NCBI GenBank assembly: GCA_020630875.1
Contig: JAHDIH010000001.1
Coordinates: 558,001-622,000, forward strand
Direction of reading: 5' to 3'
Source: Deltaproteobacteria bacterium
GTDB taxonomy: Bacteria; Myxococcota_A; Polyangia; Haliangiales; Haliangiaceae
Length of the DNA stretch: 64,000 bases
The position numbers were made by a program, and so were the translations under genes. Every line of letters starts with the position of its first letter. Positions within the stretch are counted from its first letter, which is position 1. Below the pieces are notes generated by a model. It was not told the origin of the DNA, made no database searches, and worked only from the letters and a program-made list of their open reading frames with translations. Shown piece after piece: positions 12,876 to 21,171 of this stretch.

Positions 12876-14573
12876 ATGGATCGATGGATCGAAAAGCCGT
12901 TTGACGACGAACGTTTCGCGTCACTTAAAAATACAGGGCTGGTCCATCCGATCACGGCGAGGCTTCTAGCTTCTCGTGGATTGACTGATGAAAGCGACCT
13001 GCAGCGATTTTTCGATCCCAACCTTTCCCGACTTAGAAAGCCCGAAGGGTTGGCAGGATTCGCAGAAGCAATAGAGCTTCTTGCTTCCGCTATAGCGAAG
13101 GGAACCAAGGTAGGCATCTTTGGCGACTACGACATGGATGGCGTTACTTCTGCGGCCGTTCTGTGCGAAGGACTGACGAATGGAGCTGGGGCTGAAGTTG
13201 TCGCTCGCGTTGCACATCGAGACAGAGGGTACGGTTTCACCAAGGCCGATGCTTACTTCTTTGAGTCGGTGGGCTGCGGTCTGGTTATCATGGCTGACTG
13301 TGGTACGAGCGATATTGAGTCGGTACAGGTTTTAGCTGATGAGGGTATTGCAACGATTATCGTTGATCATCATACGGTACCTGATGCAGCGTCGAGTCAT
13401 CCCGCGACCGTACTTCTTAATCCCTTGCTTGCCCACTCTGAGTTTCCAAACAAAACGTTAGCGTCCGTCGGATTGGCATTTTACGTAGTCTGTGGCCTAC
13501 GGACCAAGTTGCGCGAGCTTGAATCGTGGAACGAAAACTTTGACGTTCGAAATCTTTTGGATCTGGTCGCTATTGGCACCATCGGAGACATGGTTCCTTT
13601 GATTAATGAAAATAGGATTCTTGTCACCGTCGGGCTCCGTAAGTTAGTCCGTCGCGACAGACCTGGTATTGCAGCACTACTGGAGCAAGTAGGGGTTAAG
13701 GAAGACGCAAGAATTTCCGAGAGTACCGTTGGTTGGCGGATTGGTCCGTATTTGAACGCGCCAGGACGTTTGGGGGATGCGGCACCCGCTTTAGAGCTAC
13801 TGCTTGCGTCAAAAGATGAAGCTTCCGCATGCGCGGAAGTATTGGTTGCTATCAACGAAAAACGGAAAGAAGAGTCCGGTAAAGTTCTTGAAAGAGTAAA
13901 AGAGCAAGAAGAGACCATGGGAAGTAAACCCATTGTGGTGGCGCATGAAGAATGGCATCCAGGGGTTGTTGGTATTGCGGCATCTCGGCTCAAAGAGAAA
14001 CACTCTCAACCTGCTTTTGTGATTGCCGCGAACACGGAAGGTGACGAAGCGCGCGGCTCAGCAAGAGCACCAAACGGAGTCCACTTAGTAGAATGGCTCG
14101 CCTCCTGCGACGATATTCTCGAGCGCTTTGGTGGGCATGCGGCGGCAGCTGGTTTCTCAATCAAGAACGACCGCATAGAAGAGTTTACTAAGCGTATCGA
14201 GCAGATGGTGGCACCTGTCGTCGAAAAGGGCGCTCCTGAGGTTGATTGCAAGGTAAAAATCGGCGACGTCGACGCGCAGCTTGCTGGCGAGCTGACAAAG
14301 TTTCTACCTTATGGAAAGGGAAACGACCGCATACGTCTGGGTTGTGATGGACTGGAGATTATTCAATCGAAGGTCGTGGGAGAGGGGAAGCACCTCAAAC
14401 TTAGAGTCAGGGACGATGGTGGCAATGAGATCGCGGCGATTGCTTTTGGTAAAGGCGACCGCGAAGTGGGGCCTGGAACGAAAATTGACGCTGTCGTGGT
14501 CCCACGTTTGAATACCTGGAATGGCGTGTCCAACGTTGAGTTTCAAATTATTGACTTTGAAGAACAAACCTAA
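12876..14573 (+). CDS. recJ: Single-stranded-DNA-specific exonuclease RecJ
   Basis: RecJ is a 5'-3' ssDNA exonuclease of recombination and mismatch repair. The DHH-phosphoesterase motifs are intact: GDYDMDGVTSAA (motif I), MADCGTSD, VDHHTV (the DHH motif), GTIGDMVPL, the DHHA1 motif GGHAAAAGFS, and an OB-fold C-terminus. The chosen ATG gives 565 residues, beginning MDRWIEKPFDD, the usual RecJ-like N-terminus. The longer reading frame from TTG 12846 runs through the secF terminator hairpin and is rejected. The gene stands alone between the terminator and an ECF sigma factor gene. Confidence 0.94.
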   Translation: MDRWIEKPFDDERFASLKNTGLVHPITARLLASRGLTDESDLQRFFDPNLSRLRKPEGLAGFAEAIELLASAIAKGTKVGIFGDYDMDGVTSAAVLCEGLTNGAGAEVVARVAHRDRGYGFTKADAYFFESVGCGLVIMADCGTSDIESVQVLADEGIATIIVDHHTVPDAASSHPATVLLNPLLAHSEFPNKTLASVGLAFYVVCGLRTKLRELESWNENFDVRNLLDLVAIGTIGDMVPLINENRILVTVGLRKLVRRDRPGIAALLEQVGVKEDARISESTVGWRIGPYLNAPGRLGDAAPALELLLASKDEASACAEVLVAINEKRKEESGKVLERVKEQEETMGSKPIVVAHEEWHPGVVGIAASRLKEKHSQPAFVIAANTEGDEARGSARAPNGVHLVEWLASCDDILERFGGHAAAAGFSIKNDRIEEFTKRIEQMVAPVVEKGAPEVDCKVKIGDVDAQLAGELTKFLPYGKGNDRIRLGCDGLEIIQSKVVGEGKHLKLRVRDDGGNEIAAIAFGKGDREVGPGTKIDAVVVPRLNTWNGVSNVEFQIIDFEEQT

Positions 14574-14637
14574 GCAGCTGAGATCTTTTCGCTAATTATT
14601 AGAAGAAATTCCAAAGCTTTTGAGTCCGCCGCACGTC

Positions 14638-14643
14638 TATAAT
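14638..14643 (+). promoter_or_regulatory. Consensus -10 element (TATAAT) before the sigma factor gene
   Basis: A perfect TATAAT five bases before the GTG start at 14649, with no Shine-Dalgarno in between. No good -35 lies at 16-18 bp. If used, the mRNA would begin at or next to the start codon. Confidence 0.4.
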
Positions 14644-14648
14644 TAGTA

Positions 14649-15257
14649 GTGTCGAGCAGTGAGCGCAAAATAGCTACCGCTTTGGTAGAGCTGGCTAAGG
14701 CTGGCGATCCTCTGGCGTTTGGTCGGCTTGTCATCAGGTACCGGCCACGTATCTTTGCCTTAGCACTTCACTTAACTGGTGGTAGTAGCAGCGATGCAGA
14801 TGACATTACCCAAGACGTATTCTTGAAAGCTCATCTCAAGCTTGATCAGTTTGAGGGTCGTAGTGATTTCTTCACTTGGCTTTATCGCATGGCGGTGAAC
14901 CAGTCGATGACCGCTCATCGCAAAAGCAGTCGTATTAGACGGTTGCAGCGAGATCAAAGGCTTCGCTTAGCGCTGCGAGTTGATGGGGCCATTAGTCCAG
15001 AGAGAAAGTTGGCGTTGCGGCGGCACTACAAGCGACTGCTTGAGGCATTGGACCAATTGCCGGAAGACACTAGGACCGCCGTCATTTTGGTTTGCACGCA
15101 GGGATTCAGTCATGCAGAAGCCGCGGTGGTTTTAAATTGCGCAGAGAACACAATTTCATGGCGGGTTCATGATGCGAGAAAGCGACTGAAGAAGTTAATG
15201 GGAAACGACGAAGCTTCTATTGGTTTACCGCGTAGCGTTGATTTTTCCATAGTCTGA
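14649..15257 (+). CDS. ECF-type RNA polymerase sigma factor
   Basis: A 202-residue sigma-70 family protein. Region 2 is clear at about residues 15-95, including DADDITQDVFLKAH and the region 2.4 segment FFTWLYRMAVNQS. Region 4 (about 125-190) ends in a helix-turn-helix with FSHAEAAVVLNCAENTISWRVHDARKRL. There is no region 1.1 or 3, so it belongs to the ECF group. No anti-sigma gene is adjacent: the neighbours are recJ and a sugar kinase. Its regulon cannot be told from the window. Translation starts at GTG. Confidence 0.93.
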   Translation: MSSSERKIATALVELAKAGDPLAFGRLVIRYRPRIFALALHLTGGSSSDADDITQDVFLKAHLKLDQFEGRSDFFTWLYRMAVNQSMTAHRKSSRIRRLQRDQRLRLALRVDGAISPERKLALRRHYKRLLEALDQLPEDTRTAVILVCTQGFSHAEAAVVLNCAENTISWRVHDARKRLKKLMGNDEASIGLPRSVDFSIV

Positions 15258-15282
15258 CGTTGGAGCGTAATCCTGTTATAGT
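15254..15282 (+). promoter_or_regulatory. Candidate sigma70-type promoter of the FGGY kinase gene
   Basis: CTGACG, a 17-base spacer, then TATAGT, ending six bases before the GTG start at 15289. It overlaps the stop codon of the sigma factor gene. The spacing predicts transcription starting at the start codon (leaderless). Confidence 0.45.
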
Positions 15283-15288
15283 CATCTG

Positions 15289-16710
15289 GTGTATTCGCTT
15301 GGGATCGACTTAGGGACGCAGAGCGTAAAAGTGGTGGTGGTCGATACCTCATTAAAAATTCTTGGCGCAGCAAGCAAAGCGGTAACTACTAATTACCCTC
15401 AACCAGGGTGGGCCGAGCAAAACCCGGAGCTTTGGGTAAGGCCACTAGCTGGCTTAATAGCAAGCGCTCTCAGTCAAGCTCAAATTGACCCCGAGCAAAT
15501 CGCGGCTTTGGGAATCGCTGGCCAACTCGACGGGTGTATTGCTTGCGACGAGGCGGGAAGAGCTTTGTCTCCATGTTTGATTTGGATGGACAAGCGAGCT
15601 ACAATACCAGAATTGCCACAGGGCTTCTCGGAAGAGACCGGGCAAGTAGCAGACCCGTCTCATATGGGAGCAAAAATACGATGGCTTAAGAAAAATGGTT
15701 ATGAAAGTGCCGTCTATTTTCATCAGCCCGTTAGCTACTTGGTACATCGACTTACAGGGGCCGCGGTTATGGCACGTTCGCTTGCCTCCACAACGATGCT
15801 CTTTTCTCTTTCTGAGGAACGCTACAGTGAGAGGTTACTGCGCTTGTTTGAAGTAAATGAGGCAACCCTTCCTGCTGTCAGGACAGCCTCAGAAAGTGCA
15901 GGAAAATTAAATGAAACCGGTCAAAAGTTAACCGGACTGAGTGATTGCACTGTTGCAGTTGGAACGGGGGACGACTTTGCTACGCCGTATGGTGCGTCCG
16001 TGCGGCGAGGAAGTATCGTAGATGTACTTGGTACCGCCGAAGTGGTAGGAACGCAAACAGAGGCGTTGGTGCTCGATCCGCAGGGACTGCTGGAGAGCCA
16101 TAAAATGATCGGACCAGGGTACTTTATGGAGAACCCGGGTTGGGTATCGGGAGGGGCTTTGACTTGGATCAAGAACCTTCTTGGTGTCGCCAGCTTTGAG
16201 TCACTAGATGAACTTGCGGCGACATCCCAGCCAGGTTCGGCGGGGGTAACTTTTATACCTGCGTTGGCGGGAGCGATGGCGCCAGAATGGATATCACAAG
16301 CACGAGGTACCCTGACCGGAATGACTACGGCAACTACCGCTGCAGACATCGTTCGTGCGGTGATGGAGGGCTGCTGCTTTGCGCTCTTTGATGTAGTCCA
16401 AAGAATTAGGGAACTTGGCGTTGCGGTAGAGGATATTGTTCTTCTGGGGGGAGGTAGTTTGAGTTTGTTTCTCGCTCAGCTTAGGGCCGATATCACGGGA
16501 CTACCAGTGAGGTTAGTGGCCAGTCGCGACCATTGCGCCATAGGCGCAGCGATGCTTGGCTTTGAAGCGATTGGTGAAAGCTATGAAAGGTCGTCACAGG
16601 ATAAGGCCGTTGTGTATCCCCAGCGGGCACCAGCCCGCGCCTATCAGGACGCTTACCAAGGGTATCTCAGTGTTTTCAATACGTTAAAGCCTCATTGGGA
16701 CAAGAGTTGA
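15289..16710 (+). CDS. xylB: FGGY-family carbohydrate kinase, xylulokinase-like
   Basis: A 473-residue sugar kinase of the ASKHA/FGGY fold; xylulokinase phosphorylates D-xylulose to feed the pentose phosphate pathway. The phosphate-1 loop GIDLGTQSVKVVVVD is at the N-terminus, followed by GWAEQNPELW, GIAGQLDGCI and the substrate-side segment CLIWMDKRA. The phosphate-2/ATP region is VAVGTGDDFATPYGA and DVLGTAEVVG, and the C-terminal LLGGGSLSLFLAQLRADI is the adenosine motif. Length fits XylB. No xylose isomerase or transporter is nearby, so the true substrate could be another ketose. The GTG start follows the candidate leaderless promoter described separately. Confidence 0.85.
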   Translation: MYSLGIDLGTQSVKVVVVDTSLKILGAASKAVTTNYPQPGWAEQNPELWVRPLAGLIASALSQAQIDPEQIAALGIAGQLDGCIACDEAGRALSPCLIWMDKRATIPELPQGFSEETGQVADPSHMGAKIRWLKKNGYESAVYFHQPVSYLVHRLTGAAVMARSLASTTMLFSLSEERYSERLLRLFEVNEATLPAVRTASESAGKLNETGQKLTGLSDCTVAVGTGDDFATPYGASVRRGSIVDVLGTAEVVGTQTEALVLDPQGLLESHKMIGPGYFMENPGWVSGGALTWIKNLLGVASFESLDELAATSQPGSAGVTFIPALAGAMAPEWISQARGTLTGMTTATTAADIVRAVMEGCCFALFDVVQRIRELGVAVEDIVLLGGGSLSLFLAQLRADITGLPVRLVASRDHCAIGAAMLGFEAIGESYERSSQDKAVVYPQRAPARAYQDAYQGYLSVFNTLKPHWDKS

Positions 16711-16750
16711 AAGCCACCTTGTCTTAAGGGTGTGGTAGGGTATCTGCTCA

Positions 16751-17398
16751 ATGAGTCGCGGAGTATTGGTCATCATTTCATCCCCTTCGGGAGCCGGAAA
16801 GACCACACTTGCGCGTCGTCTGATGACCGAGTTTCCCGCGCTTGAGTTTTCTGTGTCGTTTACTACAAGGCCTATGCGGCCCGGTGAAGTAGATGGCAAA
16901 GACTATCGTTTTGTCTCGCAAGAAGTTTTTGACAAAATGGTCGCGGATGATCAGTTCGCCGAGTGGGCGTTGGTTCATAACAACTATTACGGTACAGCTA
17001 AAGAACCGGTAGACCGAGCACTGAATGAAGCGCGTCACGTCGTATTTGATGTGGATTGGCAGGGCGGTCGCGCTCTTTCCAAGCAGTGGCCAGACGATTC
17101 GTTGAAAATTTTTATTTTACCTCCAAGCGTAGACGAGTTGTCGCGCCGACTGAGGTCGCGAGCATCAGATAGTGAATCGGTAATTGAGGCGCGTCTTGCC
17201 AAAGCAAGAGAAGAGATGGCTCATTACGACGAGTACGACTTTCTGATTGTTAATGATGATGTCGACAAAGCGTACGCTACTTTACGAGCGGTATACTTGA
17301 CCCGTATCGGTACACCAACCGAGGACGAACTAGTTAAACAGACAACCTCACGCGAAGCAAAACGGCAAGCCGAATCGCTGGTCTGTAGTGATTCGTAG
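16751..17398 (+). CDS. gmk: Guanylate kinase
   Basis: Gmk converts GMP to GDP, following the guaB/guaA branch that is also in this window. The 215 residues contain the P-loop SSPSGAGKTTLARRL near the N-terminus, the GMP-binding stretch SFTTRPMRPGEVDGKDYRFV, AEWALVHNNYYGT, FDVDWQGGRAL and a lid region RLRSRASDSE. Length is normal. There is no clear Shine-Dalgarno; TAGGGT lies nine bases before the ATG. No rpoZ follows, in contrast to the frequent gmk-rpoZ arrangement; only a doubtful 47-codon frame lies behind it. Confidence 0.96.
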   Translation: MSRGVLVIISSPSGAGKTTLARRLMTEFPALEFSVSFTTRPMRPGEVDGKDYRFVSQEVFDKMVADDQFAEWALVHNNYYGTAKEPVDRALNEARHVVFDVDWQGGRALSKQWPDDSLKIFILPPSVDELSRRLRSRASDSESVIEARLAKAREEMAHYDEYDFLIVNDDVDKAYATLRAVYLTRIGTPTEDELVKQTTSREAKRQAESLVCSDS

Positions 17399-17534
17399 AA
17401 AGTTTCCTGACGCGAGCGACTTGGAACGCGCCCATGACTTTGAAGGACTTGAACCGGTTAAGTCAAATGATGCGAAGTTCAGGCTGCTACTGTTTCCCTC
17501 TTTTGAGTGTCATCGAAGTTTCTCCTGTTAGTCG

Positions 17535-18155
17535 TTAGATAATACAAGCAACTCCCGTACCTTTTATTCCGCAATAGCCATTGGGCTTTTTATCGAGGTA
17601 TTGCTGATGATACTCTTCGGCAAAGTAGAAGGTTTTTCCCGTGGCGACTTCCGTGGTGACCGGAGGGTGTCCGGCTTTTGCAAGCTGCGCTTGATAGGCA
17701 GCTCTCGTCTCATTTGCCATCTGCAGTTGCTCAGAAGAGCTGCAGTAAATTGCCGAACGGTATTGGGTACCAATATCGTTCCCTTGCCTCATTCCTGCAC
17801 TTGGATCATGGTTCTCCCAAAAAGTCTTTAGTATTTGTGGAAGAAGGCTTTCTTGCGCATAGGCAACTCTGACTACTTCGGTATGAGCTGTAAGACCTGA
17901 GCAAACTTCTTCGTACGTAGGGTTTTTGGTAAATCCTCCTGCATAGCCAACGGCGGTGGTGTGGATCCCTTCGAGCTTCCAAAAAAGACGTTCTGCCCCC
18001 CAAAAGCATCCCATCCCCAATAAAATCACGTGGAAGTCAGGTGCTCCGCTGTCGATGGCGCTGCCAAGAACCGTATGGACTCCAGGAGAAATAATCGCTT
18101 CTTCTCTTCCTTTGTGGGCTTCTACGCAGGTTGGTAGTGTTGTCATTCCGCTCAT
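17535..18155 (-). CDS. msrA: Peptide-methionine (S)-S-oxide reductase MsrA
   Basis: MsrA repairs methionine-S-sulfoxide in proteins. The 206-residue protein has the catalytic GMGCFWGAERLFW motif (about residue 50), TAVGYAGG, the substrate-binding segment THDP-like NHDPSAGMRQGNDIGTQYRSAIY, and a C-terminal GYCGIKGTGVACII with both candidate resolving cysteines. This matches the two-resolving-Cys E. coli type. The first ATG (18155) is annotated, but the in-frame ATG three codons later is equally possible. It is divergent from rel, with about 60 bases between the start codons. Confidence 0.96.
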   Translation of the reverse strand: MSGMTTLPTCVEAHKGREEAIISPGVHTVLGSAIDSGAPDFHVILLGMGCFWGAERLFWKLEGIHTTAVGYAGGFTKNPTYEEVCSGLTAHTEVVRVAYAQESLLPQILKTFWENHDPSAGMRQGNDIGTQYRSAIYCSSSEQLQMANETRAAYQAQLAKAGHPPVTTEVATGKTFYFAEEYHQQYLDKKPNGYCGIKGTGVACII

Positions 18156-18218
18156 GCGTAATAATTGCTGCTAAATCATGTCCATACAAGTCATTTGCAA
18201 GTTACAATAAGAATTCTC

Positions 18219-20363
18219 ATGTCTGCGGATGCTCTCATTGAACAGGTCAAGCTTTATTATCCCACCGCGGATGAGCACCTTCTCGAGAAAGCATACGAGT
18301 TTGCGGTGCGCGCGCATGAAGGACAACTTCGAAAGTCTGGCGACCCTTACGTGACTCATCCGATATCCGTTGCTTCCGTCATTACCAAACTAAGACTTGG
18401 AGTTCCTTCTATTTGTGCCGGACTTTTGCACGACGCGGTTGAGGATACATCCGCTACAGTGGAAGAGCTAACGGTGGAGTTTGGGGCAGAAATTGCATTT
18501 TTGGTAGACGGGGTCACAAAGCTTGGTCAATTACCGTACTCCAATAGAAAAGAACGGCAAGCTGAAAACTTTCGTAAAATGCTGTTGGCCATGGCCAAAG
18601 ACATACGAGTCATTTTGGTGAAGTTGTGCGACCGGCTCGATAACATGAGAACGCTCGGCCCCATGCCGCCAGCTAAGCAGGAGCGAATTGCCGCTGAGAC
18701 AATGGACATCTATGCACCATTGGCCCATAGGCTCGGGATTCAATGGATAAAGAGCGAGCTAGAGGATTTATCCTTTAAATACCTCCATCCTGGGGAGTAC
18801 GAGCGGGTTGCCGGTGATCTGAATCGCAAAAAGAAAGATCGAGAAGATTACATCGCTGAGGTGGAACAACTCATCTTAAGTGAGATGAACAACGCCGGTA
18901 TTCAGTGTCGGGTTTCAGGACGAGCCAAAAACTTGTGGTCCATCAGGCAAAAGATGAAACGTACTGGTCAGATGTTAGAAGACATTCATGACAGTATTGG
19001 ATTCCGAGTTATCACGGCGGAGCTTGGAGATTGCTACGGATGCCTTGGCGTGGCTCACGCTAAGTGGACCCCTATCCCAGGACGGTTCAAGGATTACATC
19101 GCGCTTCCTAAGCCGAACATGTACCAATCGCTGCACACCACCGTGATTGGTCCCAAAGGCGAACGCATTGAGATCCAAGTCAGGACCGATGAAATGCATT
19201 TGGTGGCGGAACAAGGGATTGCCGCCCACTGGAAGTACAAAGAAGGCCGTCCCGATGCGACCAATGACGAGAAAAAGTTCGCTTGGCTGAAACGCTTGAT
19301 GGAATCGCAACAAGCGGTTAAGGACCCGACTGAGTTTATAGAGTCAGTAAAAGTCGATTTGTTTGCAGAAGAAGTTTACGTCTTTACGCCGGAGGGGGAT
19401 GTCAAAGGCCTTCCTAAAGGCTCCTGCCCAATCGATTTTGCTTATTCCGTACACTCTAACGTGGGCGACCATTGCTCTGGCGCACGGGTCAACGGAATGA
19501 TGGTGCCGCTGCGCTACAAGCTTCGGAATGGCGATACCGTCGAAATTATTACATCACCACATCAAAAGCCCAACAAGGACTGGCTTAAGCTGGTAAGCAC
19601 GTCACGCGCCAGAACAAAAATTCGGCACCGACTACGACGTGAGGAACGCGAAAAGGCAATAGAACTTGGGCGTGGACTCATCGATAAAGCGCTTCGCAGT
19701 AGAGGTATTTCTTACGCGCGAGCTAGTAAGCAGGGGGATTTGCTTCGTGCTTCGGAAAAACTCAGAGCTCATGGCGTGGAGGAATTGATATGTCAGCTTG
19801 GTTACGGGCGCCTCACGCCCTCTCAGATTTTAGAGGCTGCTTTTCCAGACGAAGAAGCGGTACCAAAGCAAAGAAAGCGAGCCGTTACCGAAGGCGTCCC
19901 GTTTAAGCAGGAATCGAACGCGATTATCGTACAGGGAGAGTCCAATATCATGGTCCGATTTGGGCGCTGTTGCAGTCCTTTGCCTGGGGACAACATTGTA
20001 GGCTACATCACTAGAGGGCGCGGCGTGACGGTTCACTTACTTGATTGCAACAAGGCTTTGGATCTGGATCCGGACAGACGGATAGATGTGGAGTGGGGCA
20101 GTGGCTCAGGGATAGAGCATCAGGTTTCTATTCAGGTTTACTGTGCGAATCAGCCGGGGCTGCTTGCACATATTTCGCAGGCATTTTTAGAAGCTGGGGT
20201 AAATATTAACCAAGCTCATTGCAAAGCTACCGAAGACGGACGAGCGGTCAATACTTTTCAAGCGAGCGTCAAAGACTTAGCGCAACTAAAGAAAGTAACG
20301 CAGTCGCTTACCCGGATAAAGGGCGTCTTTGGGGTTGAGCGTGTGCCCTCTAAAACCAAATAA
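18219..20363 (+). CDS. Bifunctional (p)ppGpp synthetase/hydrolase (RelA/SpoT family)
   Basis: A single long RSH enzyme that makes and degrades the stringent-response alarmone. It starts at ATG 18219 (714 residues, MSADALIEQV); the upstream extension in the same frame is not family-like. The hydrolase HD domain (about 20-160) has the intact metal motif LLHDAVEDT. The synthetase domain (about 230-340) has GRAKNLWSIRQKM, RFKDYIALPKPNMYQSLHTT and AAHWKYKEG. A TGS domain (EVYVFTPEGDVKGLPKGS) is at about 380-445 and an ACT domain ends the protein. Both activities look intact. TACAAT lies ten bases before the ATG. Seven bases after the stop codon the structured repeat array begins. Confidence 0.96.
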   Translation: MSADALIEQVKLYYPTADEHLLEKAYEFAVRAHEGQLRKSGDPYVTHPISVASVITKLRLGVPSICAGLLHDAVEDTSATVEELTVEFGAEIAFLVDGVTKLGQLPYSNRKERQAENFRKMLLAMAKDIRVILVKLCDRLDNMRTLGPMPPAKQERIAAETMDIYAPLAHRLGIQWIKSELEDLSFKYLHPGEYERVAGDLNRKKKDREDYIAEVEQLILSEMNNAGIQCRVSGRAKNLWSIRQKMKRTGQMLEDIHDSIGFRVITAELGDCYGCLGVAHAKWTPIPGRFKDYIALPKPNMYQSLHTTVIGPKGERIEIQVRTDEMHLVAEQGIAAHWKYKEGRPDATNDEKKFAWLKRLMESQQAVKDPTEFIESVKVDLFAEEVYVFTPEGDVKGLPKGSCPIDFAYSVHSNVGDHCSGARVNGMMVPLRYKLRNGDTVEIITSPHQKPNKDWLKLVSTSRARTKIRHRLRREEREKAIELGRGLIDKALRSRGISYARASKQGDLLRASEKLRAHGVEELICQLGYGRLTPSQILEAAFPDEEAVPKQRKRAVTEGVPFKQESNAIIVQGESNIMVRFGRCCSPLPGDNIVGYITRGRGVTVHLLDCNKALDLDPDRRIDVEWGSGSGIEHQVSIQVYCANQPGLLAHISQAFLEAGVNINQAHCKATEDGRAVNTFQASVKDLAQLKKVTQSLTRIKGVFGVERVPSKTK

Positions 20364-20830
20364 GCGATGCGCTCGTCAGTTTGTTTTAGTCGCGGCGTTA
20401 CGCTCGGCCTCGCATGCACCAGCATGCGTCGGCTCTTGATTCGACTTTCGTCTCTTCCACTCGCAAGCCTTGCGATAAAGCAAACTGACTTCGCTTAGTT
20501 GCTGGGTTGGTTGTCGCGTTTCCGCGACCCGGGTTTGTTCGCGGTGTTGGCGCGCCTGCAAGCGCTATCTTGCGTGAGCTCTTGATTCGACTTTCGTCTC
20601 TTCAACTCGCGATAAAACAAACTGTTTTCGCTTGGTTGTCGCGTTCCCGCGACCCTGGTTTGTTCGCGGCGTAGGCGGGCTGGCATTCAGCAAACTGAGT
20701 TCGCTTAGGTGTTGGGTTGGTGGTCGCGTTCCCGCGACCCGGGTTGTTCGCAGCGTTGGCACGCGTCTTCGCTTGGTTGTCGGCTCCCAATATCAGCTTG
20801 TGTGGTCGTCGCATTTTCCGCGACCGGTTG
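20364..20830. repeat. Array of structured palindromic repeats (non-coding, about 470 bases)
   Basis: This stretch between rel and the small basic protein gene holds no credible gene. It begins with a long imperfect palindrome and continues with three or four decayed units. Direct repeats include 20432-20457 versus 20578-20603 (26 identical bases, offset 146) and 20479-20551 versus 20689-20760 (about 72 bases with few differences). Each unit carries a small hairpin GTCGCG-loop-CGCGAC (20513-20528, 20638-20653, 20723-20738, and a degenerate copy at 20808-20824). The same combination, palindrome then small hairpin, recurs once after guaB. It could be a REP/BIME-like mobile repeat or a structured RNA; it is not a CRISPR because units are unequal and there are no spacers. 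Confidence 0.8.
20370..20496. repeat. Long palindrome, structured repeat copy 1
   Basis: The outer arms TCAGTTTGTTTTA (20376-20388) and TAAAGCAAACTGA (20476-20488) pair. The inner conserved block GTCGCGGCGTTACGC faces GCAAGCCTTGCGA, and the tip is GCATGC-ACCA-GCATGC (20412-20427). It starts about seven bases after the rel stop codon. The skeleton GTCGCGGCGTTA...GGCCT...TCGGCT...CTCGCAAGCCTTGCG is shared with the copy at 60085-60190, while the paired arms differ in sequence. Confidence 0.75.
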
Positions 20831-20841
20831 CCCGAAAGCGA

Positions 20842-20867
20842 AACAGCGCCGGAAGTCCGACGCTGTT
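20842..20867 (-). terminator. Hairpin after the small basic protein gene
   Basis: Read on the minus strand, AACAGCGTCGG-ACTT-CCGGCGCTGTT forms an 11-base stem with one mismatch, followed by TCGCTTTC. It lies about 24 bases after the stop codon at 20891 and may terminate that gene. It could also be the last degenerate member of the adjacent repeat array. Confidence 0.5.
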
Positions 20868-20890
20868 GGTTGTCTTTTATTAGGTTGAAA

Positions 20891-21043
20891 TTACTTGATT
20901 GCTTGTCCGGGCTCGCCGCAACCTGCAAACAGCTCCACGTCGCTGACTGTAGAACGACGGGACAGTTTTGCTTTACGTGCGCGTCCCATGTTTTTGTGAC
21001 GACGTTTGCGTTTAATTCTAGTCTTCTTAGTTAACGATGCCAT
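20891..21043 (-). CDS. Small, very basic 50-residue protein
   Basis: ATG to TAA encodes 50 residues starting MASLTKKTRIKRKRRHKNMG, followed by RARKAKLSRRSTVS and a short tail VELFAGCGEPGQAIK. The first 30 residues are nearly half Lys/Arg, like ribosomal or nucleic-acid-binding miniproteins, and the KRRHKNMGRARKAKL block looks like a conserved core rather than random sequence. No Shine-Dalgarno is visible; TAGTAT is twelve bases upstream. A candidate terminator follows. I recall no named family. An RNA- or ribosome-associated role is an inference from composition. Confidence 0.7.
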   Translation of the reverse strand: MASLTKKTRIKRKRRHKNMGRARKAKLSRRSTVSDVELFAGCGEPGQAIK

Positions 21044-21127
21044 AGCTACGAATGAATACTACTGATCTACAGAAACTGTCAAGGGACGCCTCGTCGTGAC
21101 CTTCGTTCAAAATCTATGAGAGAAAAG

Positions 21128-21157
21128 AAAAGCCACGCTCGGAGCGTGGCTTTTCGT
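21128..21157 (-). terminator. Strong bidirectional hairpin terminator
   Basis: AAAAGCCACGCT-CGG-AGCGTGGCTTTT is a perfect 12-bp stem with a 3-base loop (21128-21154). Poly-U-like tails on both strands mean it could serve either direction. It lies 17 bases after the stop codon of the lipoprotein gene at 21172, which it most likely terminates. Confidence 0.85.
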
Positions 21158-21171
21158 TTCAATAGACGGGT

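Noticed and set aside
17388..17531. A 47-codon frame (GTG start) after gmk
   Set aside because: It overlaps the gmk end, has no ribosome-binding site, resembles no known family such as RpoZ, and its codon pattern is not convincing.
20432..20830. Possible CRISPR array
   Set aside because: Repeat units are unequal, offsets are 146 and 210 bases, there are no uniform spacers, and no cas gene is in the window.
20376..20928. Several overlapping minus-strand reading frames rich in Arg, Gln, Asn and Thr in the repeat array
   Set aside because: They are translations of the direct repeats and hairpins, repeat the same peptides in different frames, and have no start signals; similar spurious frames are expected from palindromic repeats.
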